In this document: one piece after another, positions 30,949 to 40,244 of the stretch
Numbering within the stretch: position 1 is the stretch's first letter
How the letters are laid out: each line of letters starts with the position of its first letter
NCBI GenBank assembly: GCA_003212695.1
Contig: QCPC01000002.1
Location: 62,001 to 126,000, forward strand
From: Prochlorococcus sp. AG-436-C13
Lineage (GTDB): Bacteria; Cyanobacteriota; Cyanobacteriia; PCC-6307; Cyanobiaceae
Length of the DNA stretch: 64,000 nucleotides
Direction: 5' to 3'
Notes under the pieces: model-generated
Seen by the model: only the letters and a program-made list of their open reading frames with translations
Database searches by the model: none
What the model was told of the DNA's origin: nothing
Made by a program: the position numbers and the translations under genes

Positions 30949-31716
30949 TTATTTATTTCTGACTTTAAAAAAATTAAAATAAAGCTCTCTTAAGTACTCA
31001 GTTATAGGCATTAAAATATAAGTGATAGGATTAGGTGTAACGATAATTGTTTTTGATGATTTGCTAGAATTGGTTATTATTTTATCTGCAACTAAACTAG
31101 GTTTCATTATCCCTATAGGATTAAGCTTTGAGCGGAATGGACCTAAAATTAGTTTCTTGACTATAAAATTTTTACGTTGATCTTTTGTTAATGAACTATA
31201 TTTAAAACTTACCATTTGACCAATTAATCTCTTACTTATTTCATAGGAAGGACTAAATGCAGGTTGAATTTCTGCTTCTGATGTGTTGACCCAAAGTTCT
31301 TTTATAGAATGATTTTCCCCTTTAGCTAATGAGATCTTTTCAAATATTTCAATTAAACGCCAATAACTTAAGGCATTTATTTCTAGTGCTTTGTTTAGTC
31401 CTTCTGTATTTAAATTACCTCCAGGATTAATACCATGATTGAGAACTAGTAAATCCAAGCTTGTTAAAATGGTTTCTAATTCTTTTTCTTTCCCACAATT
31501 CCATTGAACCCATTTATTGGGAGTTTCATTACTCTGTTGAGCCCTATGAGGTGTTTCTCGATGAGTAAGACCAACTACATATGATCCTTTAGATCTAAAA
31601 GCTTTTGAGAGCTCTTTCCCTAATGTCCCTGAAGCGCCAGTAATTCCGATTCGTCTGTTTTCCCATATGTTCTTTTGAATATTCTTCTGAAACATATCTA
31701 GACCTTGTAACGACAT
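30949..31716 (-). CDS. Short-chain dehydrogenase-like protein
   Basis: 255 residues. Rossmann motif RIGITGASGTLGKELS near residue 25, then DLLVLNHGINPGG in place of the usual NNAG, and a YEISKR segment that supplies the catalytic Tyr-x3-Lys. The C-terminal third is hydrophobic near ITYILMPITEYLRELYF and may contact the membrane. The family resembles the dehydrogenase half of cyanobacterial sterol-desaturase/SDR proteins. Substrate unknown. Confidence 0.75.
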   Translation of the reverse strand: MSLQGLDMFQKNIQKNIWENRRIGITGASGTLGKELSKAFRSKGSYVVGLTHRETPHRAQQSNETPNKWVQWNCGKEKELETILTSLDLLVLNHGINPGGNLNTEGLNKALEINALSYWRLIEIFEKISLAKGENHSIKELWVNTSEAEIQPAFSPSYEISKRLIGQMVSFKYSSLTKDQRKNFIVKKLILGPFRSKLNPIGIMKPSLVADKIITNSSKSSKTIIVTPNPITYILMPITEYLRELYFNFFKVRNK

Positions 31717-31871
31717 TTAGTTAATGAGAAGCTCAGAGGCTAAAGCAGTGATTATAAAAAAGTTTTTACAGGAATTAATTCCTTTGATCCCAACATTATA
31801 TTGCTTAAATTTGATCATCTGCCTTAATACAGCCCTATTATTGACTTATCGCTGATTAATGGAGTTCCCTC

Positions 31872-32969
31872 ATGGGTAAGACCTTGATGATTGGGTCTTG
31901 CGAGTCATTTAGTGGAAAATCAGCCTTGGTATTAGGTATTGCAAGATACTTAAAGGCTTTGAATGTAGAAGTTCGTTTTGGCAAGCCCCTTGCGACAAGT
32001 CTTGAAATAGAAGATAAAACTATTAACCCATCAGATTTATTGATTGATGATGATGTTCGCTTTGTTGGCTCAATTGTTGGATTGGCGGAAGAAAACCTTA
32101 TTCCTTCAGTTGATTTGCTTGCAGCTAATACAGCTGAAAAACGTTTATATAAGTCACTACTTGGGCCAGGAGAAGGACTGCAAAAATTGAAAGATAAATT
32201 GGGTGATTCTTTCGAAGGCTTGAATATTTTAGAAGCGGCTGGGAATATTTATGAAGGCATGCTTTATGGCTTAAGCCTTTCACAACTTGCCAAAGAATTT
32301 GAAGGAAAGGTTTTATTGGTTCATTTATGGAAAGATAGTCGCAGCGTTGATTCTTTATTGGCTGCAAAGAAAGAGCTTGGAAATAATCTTTTGGGAGTTG
32401 TTTTAAATGCGGTTACTCCAGATGATGTAAAAGACTTAAATGAGAATGTTGTCCCTGCTTTGAAAACATTGGAGATTGATGTTTTTGGGGTTATGCCTAG
32501 ATCTCCTCTTCTTAGAAGCGTTACTGTTGAGGAATTAGTTAGAAGACTTAAGGCTAGGGTTATATGTTGTTCGGAGAGGCTTGAGCTAATGGTTGAAACC
32601 TTAAGTATTGGAGCTATGAGTGTAAATTCAGCGATGGAATTTTTTCGTAAGCGAAGAAATATGGCAGTAGTTACTGGTGCGGATAGAACTGATATACAAC
32701 TTGCTGCATTAGAAGCTTCTACACAATGTTTGATTCTAACGGGTGCAGGAGAACCCTTGCCTCAGTTGATAAATAGAGCTGAAGAATTGGAAGTGCCTTT
32801 ACTTAAAGTGGATACAGATACTCTTTCAACTGTTGAAGTTATAGAGCATGCTTTTGGTCATGTGAGATTACATGAAAATGTAAAGGCGACATATGCATTC
32901 CGATTGGTAGAAGATAATTGTGACTTGCAAAGATTAGTAGGTTTTTTCGGCATTTCTTCTAACCCTTGA
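31872..32969 (+). CDS. BioD-like P-loop plus DRTGG domain protein (phosphotransacetylase family N-terminal type)
   Basis: 365 residues. The N-terminal dethiobiotin-synthetase-like ATPase has IGSCESFSGKSALVLG as P-loop and LLVHLWKDSRSVDSLLAA. The C-terminal part is a DRTGG domain (AVVTGADRTDIQLAALEAS, LILTGAGEPLPQL). This architecture is the N-terminal portion of long bacterial phosphotransacetylases, here without the catalytic PTA domain. Probably a regulatory or nucleotide-sensing protein. The next gene starts close behind it. Confidence 0.8.
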   Translation: MGKTLMIGSCESFSGKSALVLGIARYLKALNVEVRFGKPLATSLEIEDKTINPSDLLIDDDVRFVGSIVGLAEENLIPSVDLLAANTAEKRLYKSLLGPGEGLQKLKDKLGDSFEGLNILEAAGNIYEGMLYGLSLSQLAKEFEGKVLLVHLWKDSRSVDSLLAAKKELGNNLLGVVLNAVTPDDVKDLNENVVPALKTLEIDVFGVMPRSPLLRSVTVEELVRRLKARVICCSERLELMVETLSIGAMSVNSAMEFFRKRRNMAVVTGADRTDIQLAALEASTQCLILTGAGEPLPQLINRAEELEVPLLKVDTDTLSTVEVIEHAFGHVRLHENVKATYAFRLVEDNCDLQRLVGFFGISSNP

Positions 32970-32993
32970 AATACTTGCTAGGTTCAAATAACA

Positions 32994-33000
32994 AAAGGAG
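32994..33000 (+). promoter_or_regulatory. Shine-Dalgarno site selecting TTG 33008
   Basis: AAAGGAG lies 7 bases before TTG 33008, an ideal spacing. It favours this start over the in-frame TTG at 32966, which overlaps the previous stop codon and has no ribosome site. Confidence 0.6.
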
Positions 33001-33007
33001 AATCTCT

Positions 33008-33526
33008 TTGCGCGAAAGTCAATCACTAGATCTGCCTCAGCTTGGTCGCATTGATACTTTGGCTCAGGAATTAGCTCTTTTACAAGATAAAGGCAAAAGA
33101 AGAATTGCTTTTTTAGGTAGTAGGCATGTTCCTGTTGTCACAATACATTTGGTTGAATTGATTGTTCGTTCGCTTGCTCTAGAAGGCCACTCTCTTATCA
33201 CCTCAGGTTCCCAAGGCGTTAATGCAGCAGTTATTAGAGCAACTTTAGATGTTAATCCTTCTTTGCTTACTGTGTTGTTACCACAGAGCCTTGATCGTCA
33301 AACTCCTGAGATACGCAATTTGCTTGATAAAGTACTACACCTAGTCGAGAAGCCTGATAATGATGACTTGTCTTTACCAATGGCTAGTAGTTTATGCAAT
33401 CAAGAAATAATTAGTAGATGTGATCAGCTTATTTGCTTTGCATTCCATGACAGCGAAACCTTGTTGAGTAGTTGTCATAGTGCCGAAGATATGGGGAAAG
33501 TAGTAAGTTTATTGTTTTTTGATTAG
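33008..33526 (+). CDS. Rossmann-fold (SLOG/DprA-like) protein
   Basis: About 172 residues. RRIAFLGSRHVPVVTIHLV, then GHSLITSGSQGVNAAVIRA and LTVLLPQSLDRQTPEI form the GS-G pattern of nucleotide-binding SLOG domains, as in DprA and LOG proteins. It lacks the extra DNA-binding domains of DprA, so a recombination role is doubtful. Directly after the DRTGG protein, suggesting both work together, possibly in nucleotide signalling (inference). Confidence 0.68.
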   Translation: MRESQSLDLPQLGRIDTLAQELALLQDKGKRRIAFLGSRHVPVVTIHLVELIVRSLALEGHSLITSGSQGVNAAVIRATLDVNPSLLTVLLPQSLDRQTPEIRNLLDKVLHLVEKPDNDDLSLPMASSLCNQEIISRCDQLICFAFHDSETLLSSCHSAEDMGKVVSLLFFD

Positions 33527-33622
33527 ATTCATTTCAAGAGACCTGATTTAAACCTCTAGCCTAATGATTTGATAAATATGTTCATATATTTTCTATAATG
33601 TAATTTCTTTAGCGTTGTTGTT

Positions 33623-34120
33623 ATGCCATCTTCTTATTCATTTGATGTTGTATCTGATTTTGACCGTCAAGAGTTAGTTAATGCAATAGATCAGGTCCAA
33701 AGAGATGTCTCTCAGCGTTATGACCTTAAAGATTCTAATTCAGATATTACTCTTGAGGAGGATGAGATTGTTATTATTACTTCTAGTGATATGAAGCTCA
33801 AGGCAATTGGAGATATTCTTTTACAGAAATCAATTAAGAGAAAACTTTCTCTAAAGATTTTTGATTTTCAAGAACCTTTCAATTCTTCGGGAAATAGGGT
33901 TAAACAAATTATTTTATTAAAGAAAGGTTTGTCTCAGGAAATAGCTAAGCAATTAAGTAAATCTGTTCGGGATCAAATTAAGAAGATCAATGTTTCAATT
34001 CAAGGGGATAGATTAAGAGTCGTAGGTAAAAATAAAGATGAACTTCAGTTAGCAATAGGAATACTTAAGAAAAAGGAGGATGAGCTAGAAATACCATTGC
34101 AATTTGAGAATTATAGATAA
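33623..34120 (+). CDS. yajQ: YajQ family nucleotide-binding protein (UPF0234)
   Basis: 165 residues, two ferredoxin-like repeats. Canonical N-terminus YSFDVVSDFDRQELVNAID and the middle QRYDLKDSNSDITLEED; C-terminus LQLAIGILKKKEDELEIPLQ. YajQ proteins bind nucleotides (cyclic di-GMP in some species) and RNA. ATG 33623. Role in cyanobacteria is unknown. Confidence 0.92.
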   Translation: MPSSYSFDVVSDFDRQELVNAIDQVQRDVSQRYDLKDSNSDITLEEDEIVIITSSDMKLKAIGDILLQKSIKRKLSLKIFDFQEPFNSSGNRVKQIILLKKGLSQEIAKQLSKSVRDQIKKINVSIQGDRLRVVGKNKDELQLAIGILKKKEDELEIPLQFENYR

Positions 34121-34191
34121 TTTGTTAAAATACTCTCTAACTACTTTCCCTTTATTAGGATTCTATATTGACTCTATTATTTGTTTTTGAT

Positions 34192-34398
34192 ATGGATTTT
34201 AAGTTAATAAATACATTAGTAGAAAAGACCTTGAAATTGATAGAAGAATCAGATAATTATGACCTTGAGAAAGCCTGTTGGATGATAATTCATGAATATC
34301 ATCATGGAACAAAGCCATTTGAATATGATATTAGAGAGATAGATGAGACACTTTATCTTGCAGTCCTAAAAGAAATAAAAGAGAAAAAAAAGAATTGA
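34192..34398 (+). CDS. Small acidic protein of unknown function
   Basis: 68 residues from ATG 34192 (MDFKLINTLVEKTLKLIEES). Helix-rich and charged, with CWMIIHEYHHGTKPFEYD in the middle and a Lys-rich end. An in-frame TTG at 34168 would add 8 residues. No signal or membrane helix. Not recognised; lies between yajQ and the prohibitin gene. Confidence 0.55.
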   Translation: MDFKLINTLVEKTLKLIEESDNYDLEKACWMIIHEYHHGTKPFEYDIREIDETLYLAVLKEIKEKKKN

Positions 34399-34486
34399 TT
34401 TTATTTTGATTACAGAATCATCTTAATTGATCTAACTACAATGTTTGCTATACAGGAAGCATCACTTTAGTCCTTATAGAAAATCT

Positions 34487-35296
34487 ATGACCAATCCAAT
34501 TCGGAATGTAACCCCAGGAGGGTCAGGAGGAGGAGCTGCAACTCTTGCACTTATAGTTTCTTTTACTGGAATATTACTGCTTACTCAAGCTTTGTTTATA
34601 GTGCCTGCTGGCCAGGTTGCAGTGGTAACTACGTTAGGGAAGGTAAGTGGAGGTGCCAGACGTCCGGGCCTAAATTTCAAAGTACCTTTTGTACAGTCAA
34701 CCTATCCATTTAATGTACAAACTCAGGTTAGACCTGAAGAATTTGAGTCTTTGACTAAGGACTTACAAGTTATATCAGCAACTGCAACAGTTAAATATGC
34801 TCTTAAGCCAAGTGAAGCAGGACGCGTCTTTAGGACTATTTCGTATAACGATAGAGAAATTTATAATCGTATAATTAAACCTTCTTTACTTAAAGCTCTT
34901 AAATCAGTTTTTTCGAAATATGAATTAGTCACTATAGCAAGCTCTTGGAGTGATATCTCTTCAATAGTTGAAAGAACTGTTGCTGAAGAAATAAGTCAAT
35001 TTGATTATGTTGATATTCAAGGACTTGATTTAATAGGTTTAAAGATCGCGGATGAATATAGAGCTGCCATTGAGCAAAAGCAAATTGCGGAACAGCAACT
35101 CTTGAAAGCTCAAACTGAAGTTAAAATAGCTGAACAGGAAGCAAAAAGATATGACACACTTAATAGAAGTCTTGATGACCAAGTTTTGTTTAAATTGTTT
35201 TTAGATAAGTGGGATGGGAAGACTCAGGTCGTACCATCGTTGCCTGGTTCAAGCGGTAATAATACTCCTGTAATAGTTGGTGGAAGGAGAAATTAA
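34487..35296 (+). CDS. Prohibitin / SPFH-domain membrane protein
   Basis: 269 residues. One N-terminal helix (AATLALIVSFTGILLLTQAL) then the SPFH/band-7 domain (VPAGQVAVVTTLGKVSG, ARRPGLNFKVPFVQS) and a coiled coil rich in Glu, Gln and Lys (QKQIAEQQLLKAQTEVKIA). Prohibitins form ring scaffolds in membranes and guard membrane proteases such as FtsH. ATG 34487 (MTNPIRN) fits the family; an earlier in-frame TTG adds 14 unlikely residues. Confidence 0.88.
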   Translation: MTNPIRNVTPGGSGGGAATLALIVSFTGILLLTQALFIVPAGQVAVVTTLGKVSGGARRPGLNFKVPFVQSTYPFNVQTQVRPEEFESLTKDLQVISATATVKYALKPSEAGRVFRTISYNDREIYNRIIKPSLLKALKSVFSKYELVTIASSWSDISSIVERTVAEEISQFDYVDIQGLDLIGLKIADEYRAAIEQKQIAEQQLLKAQTEVKIAEQEAKRYDTLNRSLDDQVLFKLFLDKWDGKTQVVPSLPGSSGNNTPVIVGGRRN

Positions 35297-35335
35297 AAAT
35301 AATATATTAGAATATTTTAACTAGTTTTTTAATGC

Positions 35336-35384
35336 ATTAAATCCATTCAAGAGTTGCTCAATGTATACCCTGAATGGATTTAAT
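35336..35384. terminator. 14-bp perfect inverted repeat between convergent phb and hemL
   Basis: ATTAAATCCATTCA (35336-35349) is exactly complementary to 35371-35384, with a 21-base loop. It ends 4 bases before the hemL stop, between two convergent genes, so it could end both transcripts. The loop is long and the stem AT-rich, unlike a classic terminator; a protein-binding site is the alternative. Confidence 0.5.
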
Positions 35385-35388
35385 TAAT

Positions 35389-36690
35389 CTATTGGCTTAA
35401 TTCGTTAAAGCATTCGTTAAAAGCCTGCAAAGTAATATCTATATCATCTTCTGAATGAGCAAGTGATGTAAAACCAGCTTCGAATGCACTGGGTGCTAAG
35501 TAAACTCCTTTTTCTAGCATTGCTCGATGAAGTTTTCCAAAATAATCTGTATTGGCTTTTTTTGCTTCTTCAAAGTTTCTAACAGGTCCTTCACACAAGT
35601 AAAAGCCAAACATTCCGCTAACGCTACTGCCTGTAATAGGTATACCTGCTTGCTTGGCTGAATCACAAATTCCATTAATTAGTTTCTTAGTCATATTTTC
35701 AAGGCGTTCGTATGAACCCTCTTGCCTAAGTATTTCTAAAGTTTTTATACCTGCTGTCATTGCAAGTGGATTGCCACTAAGAGTTCCTGCTTGATATACA
35801 GGGCCTGATGGAGCGACCATTGACATGATTTCTTTCTTTCCTCCATAGGCTCCAACTGGGAGCCCACCCCCTATAACTTTTCCCATTGTCGTAAGATCTG
35901 GAGTAACTCCAAAACGTTCTTGAGCTCCCCCATAGCTAATCCGGAAGCCAGTCATAACTTCGTCAAAAACCAATAAAGCCCCATTCTCTTTTGTTAACTC
36001 TCTAAGTCCTTCTAAAAATCCTGGTTCAGGGGTAATAAAACCAGCATTTCCAACTATTGGCTCGAGTATCACTCCTGATATCGCATCAGGATTTTCTGCA
36101 AATAGTTCTTTTACAGCTTCTAAATCATTGTAGGGAGCAGTCAGTGTGTTTGAAGTAGTACTTCTAGGGACTCCAGGAGAATCAGGCAATCCAAGTGTTG
36201 CTACTCCAGAGCCTGCTTTCACAAGGAACATGTCTGCGTGTCCGTGATAGCAGCCCTCAAATTTAATTAGCTTGTCCCTGCCTGTAAAAGCTCTCATGAG
36301 CCTTAGAACAGCCATACATGCTTCAGTGCCGCTATTAACAAAGCGAACCATCTCAACACTAGGAACGGCTTCAATAACCATTTCAGATAGCTTGTTTTCA
36401 AGCTCGCAAGGAGCACCGAAGCTTGTTCCTTTCTCTAAGGCCTCTTGAAGCGAAGCTATTACTTCTGGATGAGAATGACCACATATTGCAGGTCCCCAGC
36501 TCCCTACATAGTCAATGAAGCGGTTCCCGTCTATATCCCATGCGTATGGCCCTTTAACTCGGTCAAAAACTATTGGATCCCCATTAACAGACTTAAAAGC
36601 ACGAACAGGAGAGCTAACCCCACCAGGCATTAGCTCTTTTGCAGCGGTAAAAACTGTTTGAGAATTAGTTGTGTTGAAGGCGTTCGTCAC
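35389..36690 (-). CDS. hemL: Glutamate-1-semialdehyde 2,1-aminomutase
   Basis: PLP enzyme that makes 5-aminolevulinate, the committed precursor of chlorophyll, heme and cobalamin. 433 residues, class III aminotransferase fold. [14 protein letters not shown] near the N-terminus, [29 protein letters not shown] and the PLP lysine in [21 protein letters not shown] start at 36690. A 53-residue frame ends 9 bases upstream and may be co-transcribed. Confidence 0.97.
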   Translation of the reverse strand: MTNAFNTTNSQTVFTAAKELMPGGVSSPVRAFKSVNGDPIVFDRVKGPYAWDIDGNRFIDYVGSWGPAICGHSHPEVIASLQEALEKGTSFGAPCELENKLSEMVIEAVPSVEMVRFVNSGTEACMAVLRLMRAFTGRDKLIKFEGCYHGHADMFLVKAGSGVATLGLPDSPGVPRSTTSNTLTAPYNDLEAVKELFAENPDAISGVILEPIVGNAGFITPEPGFLEGLRELTKENGALLVFDEVMTGFRISYGGAQERFGVTPDLTTMGKVIGGGLPVGAYGGKKEIMSMVAPSGPVYQAGTLSGNPLAMTAGIKTLEILRQEGSYERLENMTKKLINGICDSAKQAGIPITGSSVSGMFGFYLCEGPVRNFEEAKKANTDYFGKLHRAMLEKGVYLAPSAFEAGFTSLAHSEDDIDITLQAFNECFNELSQ

Positions 36691-36699
36691 GGCACCTAA

Positions 36700-36861
36700 T
36701 CAATTAGTTGATAACACAGTTCGCCATAATGGCCTAAAAGAGTCGAATAAGTCTAAAAAATCTTTTTTTTTCTTTACTTCAACTGCATAAGGAGGTCCAT
36801 TTTGCGTCCATGTACGACGGAACTCCTGACCTGAGACTTGTTGCAGAGACTGACTTACCAT
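36700..36861 (-). CDS. Small 53-residue protein upstream of hemL
   Basis: ATG 36861 to TGA 36700. The protein begins MVSQSLQQVSGQEFRR and continues TWTQNGPPYAVEV, a KKKK patch, and DLFDSFRPLWRTVLSTN. The coding stretch is richer in G+C than its AT-rich surroundings, contains two Trp, and sits 9 bases before the hemL start on the same strand. These suggest a real gene too short for usual cut-offs. Family not recognised; no clear Shine-Dalgarno site. Confidence 0.6.
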   Translation of the reverse strand: MVSQSLQQVSGQEFRRTWTQNGPPYAVEVKKKKDFLDLFDSFRPLWRTVLSTN

Positions 36862-37045
36862 TAAAGTAAATGCATGTTTCTAACAGCTATTAAAACAATT
36901 TCTAATACTGTGATGATTTGACAATAGATGTTCAAATTTGGTTCGTTTTTCAAAAAAATTGAAGAATTTCTAGGTTTTTTAGATAAAAAAGTTTGTTATG
37001 CAGAGCTTTGCTTATACTAGGCCCACAAAGGATAAGTAATACTTA

Positions 37046-37888
37046 TCAAAAGAAAGGGCTCTCGTCTAGTGAGTCCTCCTCGTCTTGGATTGGAGGCCAA
37101 TTTATATTTGCCAGGACTGGAGCATGGTCGCTTGGCTGGGTGTTACCTCTGATTCTTTTACAGATAACACAGTTTCTTGAGTTGTTAATTAATTCCTCGC
37201 TTAGGTAAATGTGATCAATTCTCCAGCCTTGATCTCTTTGCCATGCTCCACTTCGATAGTCCCACCAACTCCAATGACCTTTACTTTGCTCAAAGAGTCT
37301 AAAAACATCCTCTAATTTATTGTTTAGAATCTTTGTTAAAGCTTCTCTCTCTCTGGTGCTTGCCATTATTCCATTGTTAAATCTTTTTGGGTTGTGTATA
37401 TCCTTTTCTTCTAGTGCAATATTAAAGTCTCCTAGAAGGCAAAGGGGCTCCTCTCTTTTTGCTTGATTCTCTAGATACTCATATAAATATCTCAGCCATT
37501 TAATTTTATAAGTATATTTTTCAGAATCAATAGATGATCCATTTGGAACATATACATTGACAACTCTAATGCCATCAATTAGTGCACTTATAATCCTCTT
37601 CTGATCATCAAAATAATTTGAGCTTTCTTTAAGTATGCCTTCACCATTAAAGCCTTTTCTTATATCTTCTAAAGGTGCTTTGCTTATTAATGCAACACCA
37701 TTGTATGACTTTTGACCGTATATATATACATTATAACCTTTATTTCTTAGTGAATCTTTAGGGAATAAACTGTCTTCTACTTTTGTTTCTTGCAGGCAAA
37801 GTAAATCAGGATTGAATTCATCAATGAATTCTTCAACTTGATTAAGTCTAGTTCTAATTGAATTTACGTTCCAAGTAGCAATTAACAC
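37046..37888 (-). CDS. xthA: Exodeoxyribonuclease III / AP endonuclease
   Basis: Cleaves DNA at abasic sites and trims 3' ends in base-excision repair. 280 residues. ATWNVNSIRTRLNQV, LLCLQETKVEDSLFP, VNVYVPNGSSID, LLGDFNIALEEKDIH and the catalytic PSDHAPVLANI are all intact. A C-terminal acidic tail (DEEDSLDESPFF) exceeds the usual end. ATG 37888. Confidence 0.94.
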   Translation of the reverse strand: MLIATWNVNSIRTRLNQVEEFIDEFNPDLLCLQETKVEDSLFPKDSLRNKGYNVYIYGQKSYNGVALISKAPLEDIRKGFNGEGILKESSNYFDDQKRIISALIDGIRVVNVYVPNGSSIDSEKYTYKIKWLRYLYEYLENQAKREEPLCLLGDFNIALEEKDIHNPKRFNNGIMASTREREALTKILNNKLEDVFRLFEQSKGHWSWWDYRSGAWQRDQGWRIDHIYLSEELINNSRNCVICKRIRGNTQPSDHAPVLANINWPPIQDEEDSLDESPFF

Positions 37889-37947
37889 GATTTGATGTTT
37901 TAAGTTGTAGTTGGTTTAGAATTTGCATGCTTCGGATTTGAGCATAG

Positions 37948-38298
37948 ATGAATTGTCACCGCGTCTACTTATTGAAATATACAATTTTTATATTATTAGT
38001 TCCTTTTTTTCTTTATACTCTTGAAAACACTATCTTTAGGCGAAATAGTCTTCTCCTGTCAGGTTTAACCGAAAATTCGTCAAAAGACATTCAGTCTAGT
38101 TTTGACGAATTTGAAGGCTCTTCATTGCCAACTAGTCCAAATGACCTGTTGAATATTTTGCAACGTATTGAGGCTATGAACAATGCAACTGCTCCTTCTA
38201 ATGCAATTGATGATGCTTTAAAGGCTTTTGAAAGAGAAACTATAGAAGAATCTTCTTTTGATTTGGATTATCCAGTCAAAAATTCAATAGGAGATTAA
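37948..38298 (+). CDS. Small membrane-anchored protein of unknown function
   Basis: 116 residues. One N-terminal hydrophobic segment (KYTIFILLVPFFLYTLENTI) suggests an anchor or signal, then a Ser- and acid-rich domain (SFDEFEGSSLPTSPNDLL, AIDDALKAFERETIEES). Divergent from xthA. Not recognised. The next plus-strand gene is 53 bases downstream. Confidence 0.55.
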   Translation: MNCHRVYLLKYTIFILLVPFFLYTLENTIFRRNSLLLSGLTENSSKDIQSSFDEFEGSSLPTSPNDLLNILQRIEAMNNATAPSNAIDDALKAFERETIEESSFDLDYPVKNSIGD

Positions 38299-38351
38299 GT
38301 ATGATAAAAAAACGGCTAAATTTTAATTCTGCCTAGGCAAAGGTTCCTTAA

Positions 38352-38975
38352 ATGAGAGAGCATCCAATCGCCCCAGTAACTGAACTATTTCAATACAGAG
38401 CAATAGGTTTGGTTAGGGGGAAATATATTCCTGAAGACATGGAAGTATTTTCTAAGGGTTTTATACAAGATGAAAATGGTTTGGAAATTGAAGCAGTAGT
38501 ACTTGGAAGAACACTCAGTCTTATAAAAAGGAAAGTATCTGTAGACTTTCCTCATTTATGGGTTGTTTACCCAAGATGTAGAGAATCTGATCATTTGCAT
38601 TTGCAGATTGCAGGTATTTGGGAGCCAAGCACTTTAGGTAAATCAAATAATTCGGAAGAAGAATCTAAGCAAAATCTTAAATCAGATGTAATTCCTATTT
38701 CAGATAAAGTTGAAGAAGGAGATGATTATTTTTCCATTCGAGGAGAGTTGATTTACACTAGGCCTGAGAGTAACGATATAATTATAAAGATCAAACAAAA
38801 ACCACAAAAAAATAGAAGTAAAAGTTTTCCTTTTAAACTTTACCTAAAGGGCGAAATACCAATCAATCAATTAAGAAATTTTGTAAATTTAGATGTTAGA
38901 AGGATAGGCAAAGATCTACATATTGAAAAAGTTGAAATTATTGGATCAATTAAAAAAAATAAAAAACACGACTAA
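38352..38975 (+). CDS. Conserved cyanobacterial protein of unknown function
   Basis: 207 residues. The N-terminal half looks conserved (VTELFQYRAIGLVRGKYIP, VDFPHLWVVYPRCRESDHL, LQIAGIWEPS), then a charged linker, then a beta-rich second half (GEDYFSIRGELIYTRPES type). No membrane helix. Plausibly an OB- or single-strand-binding-like fold from the pattern, but that is a guess. Precedes larC by 39 bases. Confidence 0.65.
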   Translation: MREHPIAPVTELFQYRAIGLVRGKYIPEDMEVFSKGFIQDENGLEIEAVVLGRTLSLIKRKVSVDFPHLWVVYPRCRESDHLHLQIAGIWEPSTLGKSNNSEEESKQNLKSDVIPISDKVEEGDDYFSIRGELIYTRPESNDIIIKIKQKPQKNRSKSFPFKLYLKGEIPINQLRNFVNLDVRRIGKDLHIEKVEIIGSIKKNKKHD

Positions 38976-39014
38976 TAGGCTTAATTAAACTTTATGCGAT
39001 TTGAATAATTGAAA

Positions 39015-40244
39015 ATGAAAAGTCTTTTTATTGATTGTTCAAATGGTGTTTCTGGAGATATGCTCCTAGGTGGATTAATTGACTTAGGTGTTCCTTACGA
39101 TGTTATAAATAAACCTTTAGAATCTTTAGGATTTTCTGAAGATTATGCCTTAAAATATGAGGAGTCCAAGAGCTTTAATTTAAGAGGAATTAAAGTTTCT
39201 GTTGAAGATAGAAGCTCTAATCAAAAGCATAGGAAATGGATAGATATTCAAAAAATGATTGTTTCTTCAGGCTTGAATTCTATATTGAAAGATAGAGTAT
39301 TAAAAGTCTTTGGAATACTTGCAGATGCAGAGTCGTTTGTACATGGGATTCAGAAGGATGAAGTCCATTTTCATGAAATAGGTGCCATTGACTCTTTGGT
39401 TGACATAATAGGAGTTTGTGCAGCAGTTGAATACTTAAACCTTAAATATATTATTTGTGATTATCCTCCAGCTGGCAGTGGTTTTGTGAATACTTCTCAT
39501 GGCCAATTGCCAGTTCCTGTTCCAGCAGTTGTTGAATTAGCTAAAACTCACAATATAAAACTTTTTTCAAATGAGCATCTTTGTGGTGAATTAACTACTC
39601 CAACAGGGTTGGCACTTTTAATTGCTTTGGGAGATGATTTTGGAAAGCCTCCATTCTTTGATATTCATTCTATAGGAATTGGATTGGGACATAGAGAAGT
39701 TAATAGACCTAATTTCTTGAGAATATTTTTATTAGAAGGGAATATATTTTCATCTAATAAAAATATTTTAGAAGGACCTCGCTGGGAGGAAGTAGTTGTT
39801 CAGCAAGCTTGGGTAGATGATTCGTCTGCTGAGGATCTTTCTCATCTTTCGAATCAGCTTAGACTGTTCGGAGCTATTGAAGTAATTTCTCAATCAATAC
39901 AGATGAAGAAAGGGAGATTAGGCCTTTCTATAACTGCCATTTCCAAGGCCAATGATAAAGATAAGCTGCGCAAGGCTTGGCTCTCTTTTGGATCAACCAT
40001 TGGGGTAAGGGAGCATGTTGAGGAGCGTTGGGTGTTGCCACGTAGACTTGGCAAGTGTTCAACTATTTTTGGTGAATTATCTGTTAAACAAGTTTGTCGT
40101 CCTGATGGAAAATTAACTTTAAAAATAGAGCATGATGAATTGAGCAGAATTAGTTTGGAAAGATCAGTCTCATTAGACTGCGTGAGGAATGAAGTTGCCA
40201 AATCATTAGAAACTTTTTTACCAGATGAGGAATGGACATATTGA
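39015..40244 (+). CDS. larC: LarC-family nickel pincer cofactor biosynthesis protein (DUF111)
   Basis: 409 residues. LFIDCSNGVSGDMLLGGLI at the N-terminus, DEVHFHEIGAIDSLVDIIG and GELTTPTGLALLIALG are the family hallmarks; the His-containing middle is kept. LarC inserts nickel into the pyridinium pincer cofactor of lactate racemase. Neither larA nor larB is in the window, so the role here is open. ATG 39015 is preferred over TTG 39009. The next gene overlaps its end by 13 bases. Confidence 0.85.
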   Translation: MKSLFIDCSNGVSGDMLLGGLIDLGVPYDVINKPLESLGFSEDYALKYEESKSFNLRGIKVSVEDRSSNQKHRKWIDIQKMIVSSGLNSILKDRVLKVFGILADAESFVHGIQKDEVHFHEIGAIDSLVDIIGVCAAVEYLNLKYIICDYPPAGSGFVNTSHGQLPVPVPAVVELAKTHNIKLFSNEHLCGELTTPTGLALLIALGDDFGKPPFFDIHSIGIGLGHREVNRPNFLRIFLLEGNIFSSNKNILEGPRWEEVVVQQAWVDDSSAEDLSHLSNQLRLFGAIEVISQSIQMKKGRLGLSITAISKANDKDKLRKAWLSFGSTIGVREHVEERWVLPRRLGKCSTIFGELSVKQVCRPDGKLTLKIEHDELSRISLERSVSLDCVRNEVAKSLETFLPDEEWTY

